In this document: piece by piece, positions 44,410 through 54,502 of the stretch
Numbering within the stretch: the stretch's first letter is position 1
Layout: each line of letters opens with the position of its first letter
Source: Saccharopolyspora rosea
GTDB taxonomy: Bacteria > Actinomycetota > Actinomycetes > Mycobacteriales > Pseudonocardiaceae
Length of the DNA: 64,000 bases
Reading direction: 5' to 3'
Assembly (NCBI RefSeq): GCF_025643595.1
Contig: NZ_CP102826.1
Location: 3,658,001 to 3,722,000 of the forward strand
Made by a program: the position numbers and the translations under genes
Notes under the pieces: generated by a model
What the model saw: the letters and a program-made list of their open reading frames with translations, nothing else
What the model was told of the DNA's origin: nothing
Database searches by the model: none

Positions 44410-44925
44410 GCTCGTTCCAGAATGATGTCGTGAGTTGGCGGTAGCAGATCAGGACGCATCCGAGTTGGAGCAGTCCGAGATGGGTGTCGGCGCGTCGTTC
44501 GGAGCGCGTGCGGAGGCGTTTGAACTGGTGCAGCCAGGCAAAAGTGCGTTCCACGACCCAGCGGATCGCGCCGAGGCCGGAGCCGTGACCGGCGTTCTTG
44601 CGGGCGATATGCGGAAACGTTTCCGCTGTCTCGTAAGGATTTCCGGTGATGTTCGTAGTCGTAGCCCCGATCGCCGTAGAGCCAGCGCGGCCGTTGCCAC
44701 GGCCGGCCGCGTTTGCCCCGGATCATCGGCAGGGCGTCGACAAGCGGGATCAGCTGGGTGCTGTCATGGCGGTTGCCGCCGGTGAGGGTGACGGCCAGCG
44801 GGATGCCACCGCGGTCGATGATCACGTGGTGTTTCGAGCCGATGCGAGCCCGATCGACGGGCGAGGGGCCCGTGGCCGCCCCCTTTTGAGCGCCCGCACA
44901 TGCGAACCATCGTTGCGGCTTGGGC
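44410..44925 (-). pseudogene. IS5-type transposase, C-terminal half, frameshifted
   Basis: Reverse-strand frames give GPSPVDRARIGSKHHVIIDRGGIPLAVTLTGGNRHDS, RPRWLYGDRGYDYEHHR, then after a frame change ERTFAWLHQFKRLRTRSERRADTHLGLLQLGC: the DDE C-terminal half of an IS5-family transposase, ending at YRQLTTSFWNELL. At least one frameshift and no N-terminal half. It pairs in content with the N-terminal fragment at 6.7-7.1 kb. No terminal inverted repeats were found. Bases 44926-45177 show nothing clear. Confidence 0.7.
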
Positions 44926-45177
44926 ACACGCCGCGCCGGATTGTGGGGTGATCGGCTCGCCGGTGTGATAGCGCGGCGGGGCCCACCCACCGCCGCAGCA
45001 CCGCGTTCCTGCGCGTGTGCTTGCAACTGCGTCATCAGCGTCGGCGACACGCGTTGCCACCCGCTGGCTTTCGCCCTCCGCGCTGTATCGCAGCCCCGAG
45101 GCCACACTGTTGGGATCTGCTGATCGAGCAGGCTGACCCGTTGCTCGACCCTTGCCGACCGATGACCACTGGCCAGG

Positions 45178-45768
45178 TCAACTTGGCCACAGCGCCCGGA
45201 CCGCATCCGGGAACCCGGCTACCCCGCTCGGGCCGAGCAGGGCCAGGTTGAACAGGAACCCCGGCAGGATCGACAGGATCACCCGGGCTAGTACGTCCGC
45301 GGGCGCCCCCGTCCAGGTCCCGGCCTGCTGGCGCTCACGGACGAGTGCGGCCATGTCCTGACTCATGCGGACCGTCGCCGCTTCCAGGCGCTCGGCCAGC
45401 GCCGGATTGCGCAAAGCCTCGGACCAGACCATCAGCGCCACGGTCGCCAGCTGCTTGTCGTGGTGCCGCTCGATCACCGCCTCCAGCAGGTCCGCCATCA
45501 CCTCACCCACGCCACGCTCACCATCAACGCGGGTCAGTGCGGTGCGCAGCACCTCGGTGACGTCGTCCAGGTTCTGGGTGGCGACGCCCACGATCATGTC
45601 CTCCTTCTTCGGGAAGTACCGGTAGACGGCGCCTGCGGACCTACCGGCCTCGGTGAACACGTCCTGCATGGACGTGCGGTGAAAGCCGTTGCGGACGAAG
45701 CACCGGCGTGCCGCCGCCAGGATCTCGGCGCGTTGGTCGTCCTTGTACTGCTGGCTCACCCGCGGCAT
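45178..45768 (-). CDS. TetR-family transcriptional regulator
   Basis: 196 residues from ATG 45768 (AGGAAGGA upstream). HTH: AEILAAARRCFVRNGFHRTSMQDVFTEAGRSAGAVYRYFPKKEDMI, fully typical. The C-domain is AefR/TetR_C_6-like. A 24-bp near-palindrome lies 54 bp upstream in the divergent region shared with the CMD-like/SMP-30 genes, which it probably represses. Confidence 0.88.
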   Translation of the reverse strand: MPRVSQQYKDDQRAEILAAARRCFVRNGFHRTSMQDVFTEAGRSAGAVYRYFPKKEDMIVGVATQNLDDVTEVLRTALTRVDGERGVGEVMADLLEAVIERHHDKQLATVALMVWSEALRNPALAERLEAATVRMSQDMAALVRERQQAGTWTGAPADVLARVILSILPGFLFNLALLGPSGVAGFPDAVRALWPS

Positions 45769-45821
45769 GGGCAGTCCTTCCTCGGCAATTGACATCCGAC
45801 GCCCACGAGCCTAGCTTAAAG

Positions 45822-45845
45822 AAAAGCGGATGTCCGTCCTCTTTT
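45822..45845. promoter_or_regulatory. Candidate TetR operator, 24-bp near-palindrome
   Basis: AAAAG-n-GGA at the left (45822-45830) is mirrored by TCC-n-CTTTT at the right (45837-45845) around a GTCC centre, between divergent genes. Size and symmetry suit a TetR dimer pair. Confidence 0.6.
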
Positions 45846-45882
45846 ATTCGGGCCGGCCGCAGCGCTGCGAGGGAGAAGATCC

Positions 45883-46101
45883 ATGCGACTACCACTGCTC
45901 CGCCCGGCGGACCTGACCGCCGAGCAACAACCCCTGTACCGCGCCTTCGAAGCGATGGTCGAGGCGAGGAGTACACGGGCTTCGAGGATCGGCGTTGAGG
46001 GCATCGTCGATGTCACCGTGCTGATGGGCTGGTTCACCAGTGTCGCGCTGACCCTTGCCGCCTTCGATGCGCCCTCGAACGCCGTCGGCCGCGACCAGTA
46101 A
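45883..46101 (+). pseudogene. Carboxymuconolactone decarboxylase-like, in-frame internal deletion
   Basis: 72 codons. The first 28 (RLPLLRPADLTAEQQPLYRAF) match the N-terminus and the last 40 (IGVEGIVDVTVLMGWFTSVALTLAAFD) the C-terminus of the about 180-residue CMD-like proteins. The middle, with the CxxxH catalytic region, is gone, though the frame is kept. A product, if made, would lack activity. Confidence 0.75.
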
Positions 46102-46122
46102 CCAACCAAACGGAGGCTTGTC

Positions 46123-47109
46123 ATGCCGATGACCCCTGTCCCCGAAGTCACCCTGACTGCAGTCGCGCATTTCCCGCAAAAGTACTTCCTGGAAAATCTC
46201 GCCGTCCGCGCCGACGGTTCGGTGCTGGTCACCGCAGTACTCCAGAAGGAACTCTGGATAGTGCCAAGCGCACCGCCGGATTCGACGGCCAGCCCGATTC
46301 TGGTGCACCGTTTCGACCACCCGATCACCGGCATTGTCGAAGTCGAACCCGACGTGTTCGTCATCAGCCTGACCGAGGGCTATACCACCCACGAATCGCA
46401 TCTCGTGCGGATCGACGTCAACGGCTGGACGCCCGGTGAGCCGGTGTCACCCGAGATCATCTTCACCTTCGACGACCGGGTCCGCGCCCTCAACGGCAGC
46501 TGCCTGCTCTACCCCGGAGTGCTGGCCATCGCCGACTGCTTCGCCGGGCTGATCTGGCGGGTTGATCTGGGACAGGGCGCGCGGAGTGCGACCGCCCGGG
46601 TCTGGCTCGCCCACGACACCATGGCCGACGACCCGGACAGCGAGGTCGCGCCGCCGCCGCAGCCCGGCGTCAACGGCGTCCGCTACAGCGCGCGGACCGG
46701 CTACCTCTACTACACCTCGACCGCGCAGAAGGTCTTCATGCGCGTCCCGGTCGACCCGGCCGCGCTCGACCCGGCCGGTGGCGCCGAGTTCGTCGCCGCG
46801 ATCGACAACGCCGACGACTTCTGCGTCGACGAGGACGCGGGATTCGCTTATGTCACCCGGCATCGCGCCAACACGCTCGACCGGGTGCCACTCACGCCAC
46901 GGCACGGCAGCGAGGTCCGCCACCTCGCCGGCGACCCGTTCGACGAAGTTCTGGTCGGGCCGTCCAGCGCCGTCTGGGGTCGCAGCCCCGGCGACTACGG
47001 CCGGGTGATCTACGTCACCACCGACGGCGGCACCACCGCCCCGCCCGACGGGACCGTCCGCAACGCAGCGCTGCTGCGCGTCGAACTGCACGCCCAGGCC
47101 GAGCGATGA
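46123..47109 (+). CDS. SMP-30/gluconolactonase-like beta-propeller protein
   Basis: 328 residues, no signal peptide. Propeller segments LENLAVRADGSVLVTAV, ALNGSCLLYPGVLAIADCFAGLIWRVDL and PGVNGVRYSARTGYLYYTSTAQKVFMRVPVD resemble the SMP-30/Gluconolactonase/LRE fold with metal-site Glu and Asn positions (LENL, GVNGV). It may hydrolyse a lactone. It is in line with the CMD-like remnant and overlaps the hydrolase remnant (ATGA). Confidence 0.82.
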   Translation: MPMTPVPEVTLTAVAHFPQKYFLENLAVRADGSVLVTAVLQKELWIVPSAPPDSTASPILVHRFDHPITGIVEVEPDVFVISLTEGYTTHESHLVRIDVNGWTPGEPVSPEIIFTFDDRVRALNGSCLLYPGVLAIADCFAGLIWRVDLGQGARSATARVWLAHDTMADDPDSEVAPPPQPGVNGVRYSARTGYLYYTSTAQKVFMRVPVDPAALDPAGGAEFVAAIDNADDFCVDEDAGFAYVTRHRANTLDRVPLTPRHGSEVRHLAGDPFDEVLVGPSSAVWGRSPGDYGRVIYVTTDGGTTAPPDGTVRNAALLRVELHAQAER

Positions 47110-47504
47110 ACCGCCACAACGACGTCGTCACCACCGGTGCCGTCTCCATCGAGACCTACATCGACGGCACCGGCCCCGACGTGGTCACCCTTCCGTCCTA
47201 TGGCCGGGACAGCGGCGAAGACTTCAACACGTTCACCACTGCCCTGGCCGACGCGGGTTACCGCGTCCTGCGTCCCCAGCCGCGCGGCATCGCACGATCG
47301 GTGTGCGGGTGGCCGGGACGCCCCCACGCGGGGAAGAGACGAGCATGCGAGCGACGACTGCCTCTCGCCGATATCTCGATGATCTCGGGCTTGATCGTCT
47401 CGGCGGTGGCCTACTGGTCGGCCTGCCGCTCGATCGACGTGGAAGCCGAGAAGCGGCGGATCACCGAGGCCGATCGCGACATCGAAACCAACCGCGTCGA
47501 ATGA
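47106..47504 (+). pseudogene. Alpha/beta hydrolase, N-terminal fragment
   Basis: About 65 codons (ETYIDGTGPDVVTLPSYGRD, DAGYRVLRPQPRG) match the N-terminus of an alpha/beta hydrolase up to the residue pair before the oxyanion region. After about 47300 the frame continues into unrelated sequence (AYWSACRSIDVEAEKRR) and stops. No nucleophile elbow. The 47505-47663 stretch is non-coding. Confidence 0.7.
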
Positions 47505-47663
47505 CCCGGTCCGCGACGAGGGCTCCGCAGACCGCTTCCGGTGCGCGGAGCCCTTCGGCGATCCGGTCCCACGCCGGGGCGTCGCTCGGAGCCTTGACGC
47601 GGAGTGGGATCAAGGGAAGACTCCGAAACCGGAACTTGCGTTCGCATTTTGTCGGAGGTCCCC

Positions 47664-48866
47664 ATGCCCATGAACGTGTCGACCGCGGCCGGCGAGGTGG
47701 CGAGCCTGTTGCAGGCACTTCGCTCGTTGCGCCCGCAGCTCGCCGAGAACGGGGCCCGTGCCGACCGGGAGCACGCCGATCCGGGCGAGAACATGGCTCT
47801 GCTCGGGGACGCCGGGGCAGCTCGTCTGCTGGTGCCCGCCGAGTTCGGCGGGCTGTGGGAGGGCTGGACCTTCGGCGGCTGGGGACACTTCGTCAAGGCC
47901 ATGACGGAGATCTCCGCCGGGGATGGCCCCACCGGGCAGAACTGGGGAACCACGGCGCTGGTGTGCCGGGAGATCTTCGGCGCCCGCGACGCCTTGCCCG
48001 AGCGGACCCGCGCGGAGATCGCCCGCCGCGTCCTCGACGAGGGCCTTCGCTTGGTGGCCTCCAACGCCGAAGCGGGTGTCGCCGGGCGGGTCACCGCGCG
48101 CGCGGTGCGCGGTGGGGTGGTGCTCAGCGGCACCAAGTCGTTCAACACCAACAGCGGCGGCGGTGGCCTGGCCAACGTCGGCTGCGTGCTGGAGGGCGGG
48201 CCCGGCGGACGCCACCACGTGCTCGTCGAGCTGTCCCATCCCGACGTCGAGCTCCACGACGACTGGGACAACATGGGCCAGCGGGGCACCTGCAGCCAGA
48301 CCGTCACCTACCACGACGTCTTCGTCCCGGACGGCTGGCACTACGCCGGGGTCGATCCCGCCCCGGAGTTCGTCGGCGCGGTGATGCTGCTGCACGCCGC
48401 CCTGATGCAGGGCATCGGTGACGGCGCCCTCGACGCGATGGTTGACTACGTCCGCACCCTCAAGCGCGCAACCCTGCCCGAGTTCGCCACCGCGGCGGAG
48501 GACCCGCTCATCACGCGCCGCATCGGCGAGGTCTCCAGCCGGCTCGCAGCCTCCCGCGCGCTGCTCGACGCGACCGCCGAAACGGTCGCCCAGCTCGACA
48601 ACGCCGGCGCCGAAGCCGTCTCCCAGGCCACGGTCGCCGCCATCCGGGCCAAGGTGGCCTGCGTCGAGGCGTCGTTGGCAGCGGCATCGACCGTGCACGA
48701 GGTCTCCGGCGCCCGCAGCACGTCGAACCGGTTCCGGCTCGACCGGTTCTGGCGCAACGCCCGCACCTTCGCCTCGCACGATCCGACCGACACGAAGAAC
48801 GTCTACATCGGCCGGTACGAAACCTCCGGAGAACTGCCGCCGATCTCCACGCTCCTGCGGGTCTGA
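47664..48866 (+). CDS. Acyl-CoA dehydrogenase-fold monooxygenase (DszC-like)
   Basis: 400 residues from ATG 47664 (GGAGG upstream). ACAD-fold segments are present (MALLGDAGAARLLVPAEFGG, GVVLSGTKSFNTNSGGGG) but the YEGT catalytic segment is absent; instead the C-terminus reads RFWRNARTFASHDPTDTKNVYIGRYE, the pattern of flavin-dependent DszC/SfnB-type monooxygenases. It probably hydroxylates a substrate with a reduced flavin supplied by a separate reductase. It converges on a TetR gene. Confidence 0.83.
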   Translation: MPMNVSTAAGEVASLLQALRSLRPQLAENGARADREHADPGENMALLGDAGAARLLVPAEFGGLWEGWTFGGWGHFVKAMTEISAGDGPTGQNWGTTALVCREIFGARDALPERTRAEIARRVLDEGLRLVASNAEAGVAGRVTARAVRGGVVLSGTKSFNTNSGGGGLANVGCVLEGGPGGRHHVLVELSHPDVELHDDWDNMGQRGTCSQTVTYHDVFVPDGWHYAGVDPAPEFVGAVMLLHAALMQGIGDGALDAMVDYVRTLKRATLPEFATAAEDPLITRRIGEVSSRLAASRALLDATAETVAQLDNAGAEAVSQATVAAIRAKVACVEASLAAASTVHEVSGARSTSNRFRLDRFWRNARTFASHDPTDTKNVYIGRYETSGELPPISTLLRV

Positions 48867-48909
48867 CCGCGAGCACGTCGGCGCGACGTGGGGGCGGAAA
48901 GCGCGGCGG

Positions 48910-49548
48910 CTACGCGGAAACCGCCGACTCCGCAGTGGTCAAGTAGACGATCGCCATCTCGGAGAGCTGATTCGCGTACCATTCCCAGCTCCGCTCGTAA
49001 CCGGGTGCCGAGTCGCGCGGCATCGACGCGCGGTGGACGCAGGAGCCGACGACCATCTGGTGCACCGCGGAGACCGCGGCACGCGGATCCTGGCGGCGCA
49101 CCTCTGGCAGGAACGGCTCGGTCGCCTCCTCGAAGATCCGCTGCATCGACGCCACCGCCTGCCTGCCGCGCCCCGCCAACTCGGCAGCAGGTCTGAGCAG
49201 TTCCGGGAACGCGCGGTCGTTCGCGGCCAACGACGCCGTGATGGAGTCCACGAACGCCCGGACCGTGCTCGCCAGATCGGTGCCCGAGGCGCGGACCGAC
49301 TCTTCGAGGCTCTCCTCCAGCGCCGAGAGCATGCGGTCCTTGACCGCGGCGAGCAATTCCTCCTTGCCCGCGAACCGGCGGTAGATCGCCCCCACCGAGA
49401 CACCAGCGTCCTCAGCGACCGCGGCCATCGTGAACTCCTCGAACCCGTCGGCGACGAGCACCCGCTCCGCCGAGGACAGCACGCGCCGGAGCACCTCCCG
49501 GCTCCGCGCCTGCTGGGGCGGATGAGACCCCACCTGGTCCGAACGCAC
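48910..49548 (-). CDS. TetR-family transcriptional regulator
   Basis: 212 residues from a [51 protein letters not shown]-terminal domain with [18 protein letters not shown] and [12 protein letters not shown]. It is convergent with the DszC-like gene; the target is unknown, perhaps the lost gene whose remnant lies upstream at 49645. Confidence 0.88.
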   Translation of the reverse strand: MRSDQVGSHPPQQARSREVLRRVLSSAERVLVADGFEEFTMAAVAEDAGVSVGAIYRRFAGKEELLAAVKDRMLSALEESLEESVRASGTDLASTVRAFVDSITASLAANDRAFPELLRPAAELAGRGRQAVASMQRIFEEATEPFLPEVRRQDPRAAVSAVHQMVVGSCVHRASMPRDSAPGYERSWEWYANQLSEMAIVYLTTAESAVSA

Positions 49549-49644
49549 GCAACGATGCTAGCCACCGGGCGCACGAGCGAAGAACACGGGATGTTGACGC
49601 ACCCACAGTCCGGCAGCGGCCACCGCCAGCAACCCGAGGTGCAC

Positions 49645-49770
49645 CATCGTTCCACGAGATCTTGTAGACGTCGTCGGTGCGCTGCACCAGGTCGACCTCC
49701 TGGTCCTCGACCCAGCAGCCGCCGACCGTGCCGCTGTGGATGCGGTAGTCGATGGTGGTGGCGTGCGCGC
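49645..49770 (-). pseudogene. Phenolic acid decarboxylase fragment
   Basis: About 40 reverse-strand codons read [20 protein letters not shown] followed by [19 protein letters not shown], a close match to the central strand region of phenolic acid decarboxylase (PadC type). Neither the N-terminus nor the C-terminal half is present in any frame nearby. Flanking bases (49549-49644 and 49771-49858) show nothing else. Confidence 0.7.
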
Positions 49771-49858
49771 GGATTCCGGGCCGCTGACCACTGACGTGCA
49801 ACGGCATGCCACCATCGCCGACAGATGAGTGCCGAAGCGGTCCGATGGAGGCCAGTGG

Positions 49859-50338
49859 ATGGCTGAACTGAGTCGCAGTGCTCGCGAGGTCGCCGCCGCG
49901 CTGGCGGAGCGCGGCATTGACACCACCGTGCAGGAGCTTCCCGACAGCACCCGCAGCGCCCGCGACGCCGCCGCGGCGCTCGGGTGCGAGCTCGCGCAGA
50001 TCACCAAGTCGCTCGTCTTCCGCGAGGTGGCATCCGACCGCCCCGTGCTGGTGCTCGCCTCCGGCCCTGACCGAGTCGACGAGTCCAAGCTCGCGGACCT
50101 GCTCGGCGGTGCCGTCGAGCAGGCGCAGGCGGCGTGGGTCAAACAGCGCACCGGATTCGCCGTCGGCGGGGTGCCGCCACTCGGGCACACCGAACCGCTC
50201 ACGACGTTCATCGACGAGCGGCTGCTGCGGCACGACACGGTGTGGGCCGCTGCGGGCACGCCCCGCGCGGTGTTTCCCGCCGCGCCGCGCGCGCTCGCCG
50301 AAGCGGCGAAGGCCGAGATCGTCTCCTTGGTTCGGTGA
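49859..50338 (+). CDS. YbaK/EbsC-family aminoacyl-tRNA deacylase
   Basis: 159 residues from ATG 49859 (GGAGG at 8 nt). Family pattern: [24 protein letters not shown] with the conserved Lys, [34 protein letters not shown] and the C-terminal [20 protein letters not shown]. These enzymes hydrolyse mischarged tRNA (for example Cys-tRNA-Pro) in trans. It is a stand-alone housekeeping-type gene. Confidence 0.9.
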   Translation: MAELSRSAREVAAALAERGIDTTVQELPDSTRSARDAAAALGCELAQITKSLVFREVASDRPVLVLASGPDRVDESKLADLLGGAVEQAQAAWVKQRTGFAVGGVPPLGHTEPLTTFIDERLLRHDTVWAAAGTPRAVFPAAPRALAEAAKAEIVSLVR

Positions 50339-50468
50339 AAGCCTCGGCTGCGGCTCGACGCCGGCGTCCACCCCGAACGCAGCGGTGCGCTCGCACACCA
50401 GCCGGAAAGCTGTCCGCGGGCCCGTAGGCCGGCATGACGCGTTGCGGAACACGGTTCCGCAGCCGAAA

Positions 50469-51878
50469 TCAGATGCCGTGGACGCTCCGTCGCGCCGCCC
50501 GGTAGGCGTGGCGGACCTCCGCGCCGCTGTCGACGTCGGTGGCCTCGTACGCGGTCGTGCGCAGACCCCACCGCGGCGGCGAAGCGGCGCCCGAAACCGC
50601 CCACGCGGCCTGCCGTGCCGCGCCGAGCGCGACGTACTCGGCCGGTTCCGGGACTTCCACGCCGACGCCGAACAACGACGGAGCCAGCGCACGGACCGCG
50701 CGGGAGGCGCTGCCACCACCGATCAGCAGGACGCGGCGCACCCCGGCTCCGACTTGGCGCAGCGCGTCGATGCCGTCGGCCAGGCCGCACAGCATCCCTT
50801 CCACCGCCGCGCGGGCCAGGTTCTGCGGCGTCATGTTCGTGCCGCGCATCCCGGTGAGCGTGCCCGCGGCGTCGGGCAGATCCGGGGTGCGTTCGCCCTC
50901 GAAGTAGGGCAACAGCGTCAGTCCGTCGGCGCCGGGGTTCGCCGACAGGGCCAACTCGCTCAGGCCGTCCAGGTCGGTGCCGAGCAGGCGCGCGGTGGAG
51001 GTGAGCACGCGGGCGGCGTTCAGCGTGCACACCAGGGGCAGGAAACGGCCGGTGGCGTCGCAGAATCCCGCCACGGTCCCGGTCTCGTCCGCGCACGGCT
51101 CGTCGCGGACGGAGAAGGTGGTGCCCGAGGTTCCCACGGACACGACCACGTCGCCGCTGCCGATGCCGAGGCCGAGCGCGCCCGCCATGTTGTCCCCGGT
51201 CCCCGCCGCGAGCAGGGCGCCTCCCAGCGGACCGGCGGCGACCGCTCCCGGCGACTCGGTCGGCCCGAGGACGTCCGGCAGCCGCGGGCTGCGACCGCCC
51301 ATCGCCTCGGTCAGCAGGTCGGGCAGCCACCGCCCGGTTCCGGGCGAGTAGTAGCCGGTGCCGGAGGCGTCCCCGCGGTCGGTGCAGGCCCGCTCCGGCG
51401 ACCCGGCCAACCGCCACGTGAGCCAGTCGTGCGGCAGGAGGACGCGGTCGACGGCGTCGGCGTTGCCGGGTTCGTGCTCGGCCAGCCATGCCAGTTTCGC
51501 GATGGTGAAGCTGGCGACGGGCACGAGCCCCGTGCGGCGCGCGAGGTCGGCGGCCCCGTGCCGGGCGACCAGGGCCCGGGCCTGCGGCGCGGACCGCGTG
51601 TCGTTCCACAGCAGGGCGTCGCGCACCGGCTTCCCGGAGGGGTCGAGGGCCACCATGCCGTGCTGCTGCCCGGCGACGGCCACGGCCTCCACCGGCGCGG
51701 AGACCCCGGCGAGGGCGTGGTGGACCGCCTGCTCGCACGCGGCCCACCACGCCTCGGGGGCGACCTCGGTGCCCTCGGGATGCGCGGCCCTGCCCTCGCC
51801 GAGGACACGACCGTCCTCGGCGTCGACCACCAATGCCTTGGTGGACTGGGTGGACGAGTCGATGCCCACGACTACCAC
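50469..51878 (-). CDS. xylB: Xylulokinase
   Basis: 469 residues of the FGGY kinase family: [16 protein letters not shown] at the N-terminus, [54 protein letters not shown] and the C-terminal [16 protein letters not shown]. It phosphorylates D-xylulose with ATP. It lies 14 bp downstream of xylose isomerase in the same operon, which fixes the substrate. Confidence 0.93.
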   Translation of the reverse strand: MVVVGIDSSTQSTKALVVDAEDGRVLGEGRAAHPEGTEVAPEAWWAACEQAVHHALAGVSAPVEAVAVAGQQHGMVALDPSGKPVRDALLWNDTRSAPQARALVARHGAADLARRTGLVPVASFTIAKLAWLAEHEPGNADAVDRVLLPHDWLTWRLAGSPERACTDRGDASGTGYYSPGTGRWLPDLLTEAMGGRSPRLPDVLGPTESPGAVAAGPLGGALLAAGTGDNMAGALGLGIGSGDVVVSVGTSGTTFSVRDEPCADETGTVAGFCDATGRFLPLVCTLNAARVLTSTARLLGTDLDGLSELALSANPGADGLTLLPYFEGERTPDLPDAAGTLTGMRGTNMTPQNLARAAVEGMLCGLADGIDALRQVGAGVRRVLLIGGGSASRAVRALAPSLFGVGVEVPEPAEYVALGAARQAAWAVSGAASPPRWGLRTTAYEATDVDSGAEVRHAYRAARRSVHGI

Positions 51879-51892
51879 GGTCTTGCCTCCTG

Positions 51893-53053
51893 TCAGCGCA
51901 CACCCATGAGGTGGTCCAGGGCCAGCTGGTCGAGGCGCTCGTAGTGCATCCCGCGCGAGGCGGCCCGGTCGACGTCGAAGTCGTCCTCCGCCAACAGGTC
52001 CGCGTGGCCCTCACCGGGAGCGAGCGTAGGTGTCGCCAGTTCCGGCACGCGCGCCGCCTCCAGGGCCTCCTGGACCCGCGGGTCCGCCCGGAAGGCCGCC
52101 GCGCGCTCCCTCAGGATCAGGTAGTTGCGCATGCACCCGGCCGCCGAGGCCCAGACTCCCTCGGCGTCCTCGGTGCGCGGGGGTTTGAAGTCGAAGTGGC
52201 GCGGACCGTCGTACCCGGCCGACTCCAGCAGGTCCACCAGGAAGAACGCGTTCTTCACGTCACCGGCGCCGAACCGCAGGTCCTGGTCGTACTTGATGCC
52301 GTGCTGGCCGTTGAGGTCCAGGTGGAACAGCTTGCCCGCCCACAACGCCTGCGCGATGCCGTGCACGTAGTTCAACCCCGCCATCTGCTCGTGCCCGACC
52401 TCGGGGTTCACGCCGACCATCTCCGGGTGCTCCAGCCGTTCGATGAACGCCAGCGCGTGCCCGACGGTCGGCAGCAGGATGTCGCCGCGCGGCTCGTTCG
52501 GCTTGGGCTCCAGGGCGATCCGCAGGTCGTAGCCGCGGTCGCGGACGAACTCGCAGACGAGGTCGATGCCCTCCTTGTAGCGGTCCAGCGCCACCCGCAC
52601 GTCCTTGGCCGCGTCGGTCTCCGCTCCTTCCCGACCGCCCCAGGCGACGAAGGTCCGCGCACCCAGCTCCGCGGCCAGCTCGACGTTGCGCAGCACCTTG
52701 CGCAGCGCGAAGCGCCGCACGTCGCGGTCGTTCGCGGTCAACGCCCCGTCCTTGAACACCGGGTGCGAGAACAGGTTCGTGGTCACCATCGGCACCACCA
52801 CCCCGGTCTCGTCCAGCGCGGCGCGGAACCGGGAGAGGATCCGGGCGCGCTCGGCTGCGTCGCTGCCGAACGGGACGAGGTCGTCGTCGTGGAACGTGAT
52901 GCCCCACGCGCCCAACCCGGCCAACCGCCGCACGGCCTGCACGGGGTCGAGCGGACTCCGCGTCGCCTCCCCGAAGGGGTCGCGCCCCTGGAAGCCGACC
53001 GTCCACAGGCCGAAGGAGAACTTGTCGGACGGCGTGGGCGTGTAGTCGTTCAC
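51893..53053 (-). CDS. xylA: Xylose isomerase
   Basis: 386 residues from GTG 53053 (GGAAGGGAA upstream). Hallmarks of the actinobacterial class I enzyme: [30 protein letters not shown] with the active-site His, [44 protein letters not shown] and [14 protein letters not shown]. It interconverts D-xylose and D-xylulose with divalent metal. It is divergent from the ROK repressor. Confidence 0.96.
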   Translation of the reverse strand: MNDYTPTPSDKFSFGLWTVGFQGRDPFGEATRSPLDPVQAVRRLAGLGAWGITFHDDDLVPFGSDAAERARILSRFRAALDETGVVVPMVTTNLFSHPVFKDGALTANDRDVRRFALRKVLRNVELAAELGARTFVAWGGREGAETDAAKDVRVALDRYKEGIDLVCEFVRDRGYDLRIALEPKPNEPRGDILLPTVGHALAFIERLEHPEMVGVNPEVGHEQMAGLNYVHGIAQALWAGKLFHLDLNGQHGIKYDQDLRFGAGDVKNAFFLVDLLESAGYDGPRHFDFKPPRTEDAEGVWASAAGCMRNYLILRERAAAFRADPRVQEALEAARVPELATPTLAPGEGHADLLAEDDFDVDRAASRGMHYERLDQLALDHLMGVR

Positions 53054-53226
53054 TGGCGGTTCCCTTCCTTCCACAGTGGATGTCGGGAGTGCTGACATGC
53101 GGTCAGCCTCCAGGTGGTCTCGGGGGACGAAGGCCCGCACGAGGAGCACCGATGGCGCAGACCGCGGCCGCGACGTACGCCCTCGGCTGACCCGCCATGA
53201 CGCGGCTCCCTCGACTCGGGAATAAT

Positions 53227-53250
53227 ATTTGTCAGAGGAAAAAACAAAAT
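53227..53250. promoter_or_regulatory. AT-rich operator/promoter between xylA and the ROK gene
   Basis: ATTTGT (53227-53232) and ACAAAAT (53244-53250) form an imperfect inverted repeat within a strikingly A-rich stretch. ROK repressors bind such A/T-rich split sites, so this is the likely xyl operator. Confidence 0.6.
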
Positions 53251-53332
53251 GCCTCCCGTGTCAACCCTCGCGCGGCGATGCGCGATGCTGACCAGCGGGA
53301 GGAGCCGCCGAGACCAGCGAAACGAGGAGACG

Positions 53333-54502
53333 GTGACCGCATCGACCTCGACGGGGCGGGATTCGGCCAGCCTGCGCCGCCACAACCTGCGGACGCTGCT
53401 GCGACACCTGCACCTGCACGGGACCACCAGCCGCGCCGAGCTGACCCGGGCCACCGGACTCACCCGCAGCGCGATCGCCGACCTGGTCGGCGAGCTGGCC
53501 GAGCGCGGCCTGGCGGTGGAAGGCGGCGGCCGTGCCACCGGCCGCGGACGACCTGCCCTGCGGGTCTCCCCCAGCGCGGACACCGCCTACGTGCTGGCCG
53601 CCTCGATCGAGGTCGAGACCCTGCGGGTCAGCCGCGTCGGGTTCGGCGGCGCGATCCTGGACGAGGCGCACGCCCCGCACCAGACCGCCGCGGGAAAGCC
53701 GGAGAACACGGTCGAACAGCTCACCGACCTGCTGACCCGCTGCCTCGCCGACGAACCACCGCTCGCGCTGGGAGTGGCCGTCCCGGGCCTGGTCCGCGCC
53801 GCGGACCAGCGCGTGGTGCAGGCCCCGAACCTCGGATGGTCCGACCTCGCCCTGCACGACCGGTTGCGGCGCGCCACGGGCCTGCCCGGTCCCGTGCTCA
53901 TCGGCAACGAGGCCCGCCTGGCCGCGCTGGCCGAACACCGCCGAGGCGCGGGGCGCGACTGCAGCGACCTGGTCTACGTCTCGGCCGAGGTCGGCGTGGG
54001 CGGCGGGGTCGTCTCCGGCAACCGCGTCCTGACCGGCAACGACGGCTACGGCGGCGAAATCGGCCACATGATCACCCGCCCGGGCGGTCGCCGCTGCCGG
54101 TGCGGACGCCGAGGTTGCTGGGAGACCGAGATCGGTGCCGACGCCCTCCTCCGCCACGCCGGTCGGCGAGCACCCCGCGACCGCCACGCGGCGATCGACG
54201 ACCTGCTCACCCGGGCCGACCGACGCGAGGACCGGGCCGTCGCCGCCTTCCGCTCCCTGAGCGAACCCGTCGCGGTCGGACTGGCCAACCTGACCAGCAT
54301 CTTCAACCCGCAGCGGATCATCCTGGGCGGCCTGCTCGAACCGATGCTCCGCAACGCGGGAGACGACCTGCGAGCGGCCCTCGACGACCTCGGCGGCCTT
54401 CCCGAACCCCTCGAACTCGCCCCCGCCGAACTCGGCGAGCACGGACGCCTGCTCGGAGCCGCGGAAGCGGCCTTCGACCGCTTCATCACCGAACTCGACT
54501 GA
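53333..54502 (+). CDS. ROK-family transcriptional repressor (XylR-type)
   Basis: 389 residues from GTG 53333 (GAGGAG upstream). N-terminal winged HTH (TSRAELTRATGLTRSAIADLVGELAERGLAVE) then a ROK sugar-kinase-like domain: LALGVAVPGLV, YVSAEVGVGGGVVSGNRVL, EIGHMITRPGGRRCRCGRRGCWETEIG (zinc-type His/Cys motif). It probably senses xylose and represses the divergent xylAB. The frame is open 28 codons upstream, but that part crosses the promoter. Confidence 0.9.
   Translation: MTASTSTGRDSASLRRHNLRTLLRHLHLHGTTSRAELTRATGLTRSAIADLVGELAERGLAVEGGGRATGRGRPALRVSPSADTAYVLAASIEVETLRVSRVGFGGAILDEAHAPHQTAAGKPENTVEQLTDLLTRCLADEPPLALGVAVPGLVRAADQRVVQAPNLGWSDLALHDRLRRATGLPGPVLIGNEARLAALAEHRRGAGRDCSDLVYVSAEVGVGGGVVSGNRVLTGNDGYGGEIGHMITRPGGRRCRCGRRGCWETEIGADALLRHAGRRAPRDRHAAIDDLLTRADRREDRAVAAFRSLSEPVAVGLANLTSIFNPQRIILGGLLEPMLRNAGDDLRAALDDLGGLPEPLELAPAELGEHGRLLGAAEAAFDRFITELD

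Noticed and set aside
49558-52014. 818-codon reverse open frame
   Set aside because: Out-of-frame shadow over xylB and its downstream region; sequence is Arg/Ala-rich without motifs.
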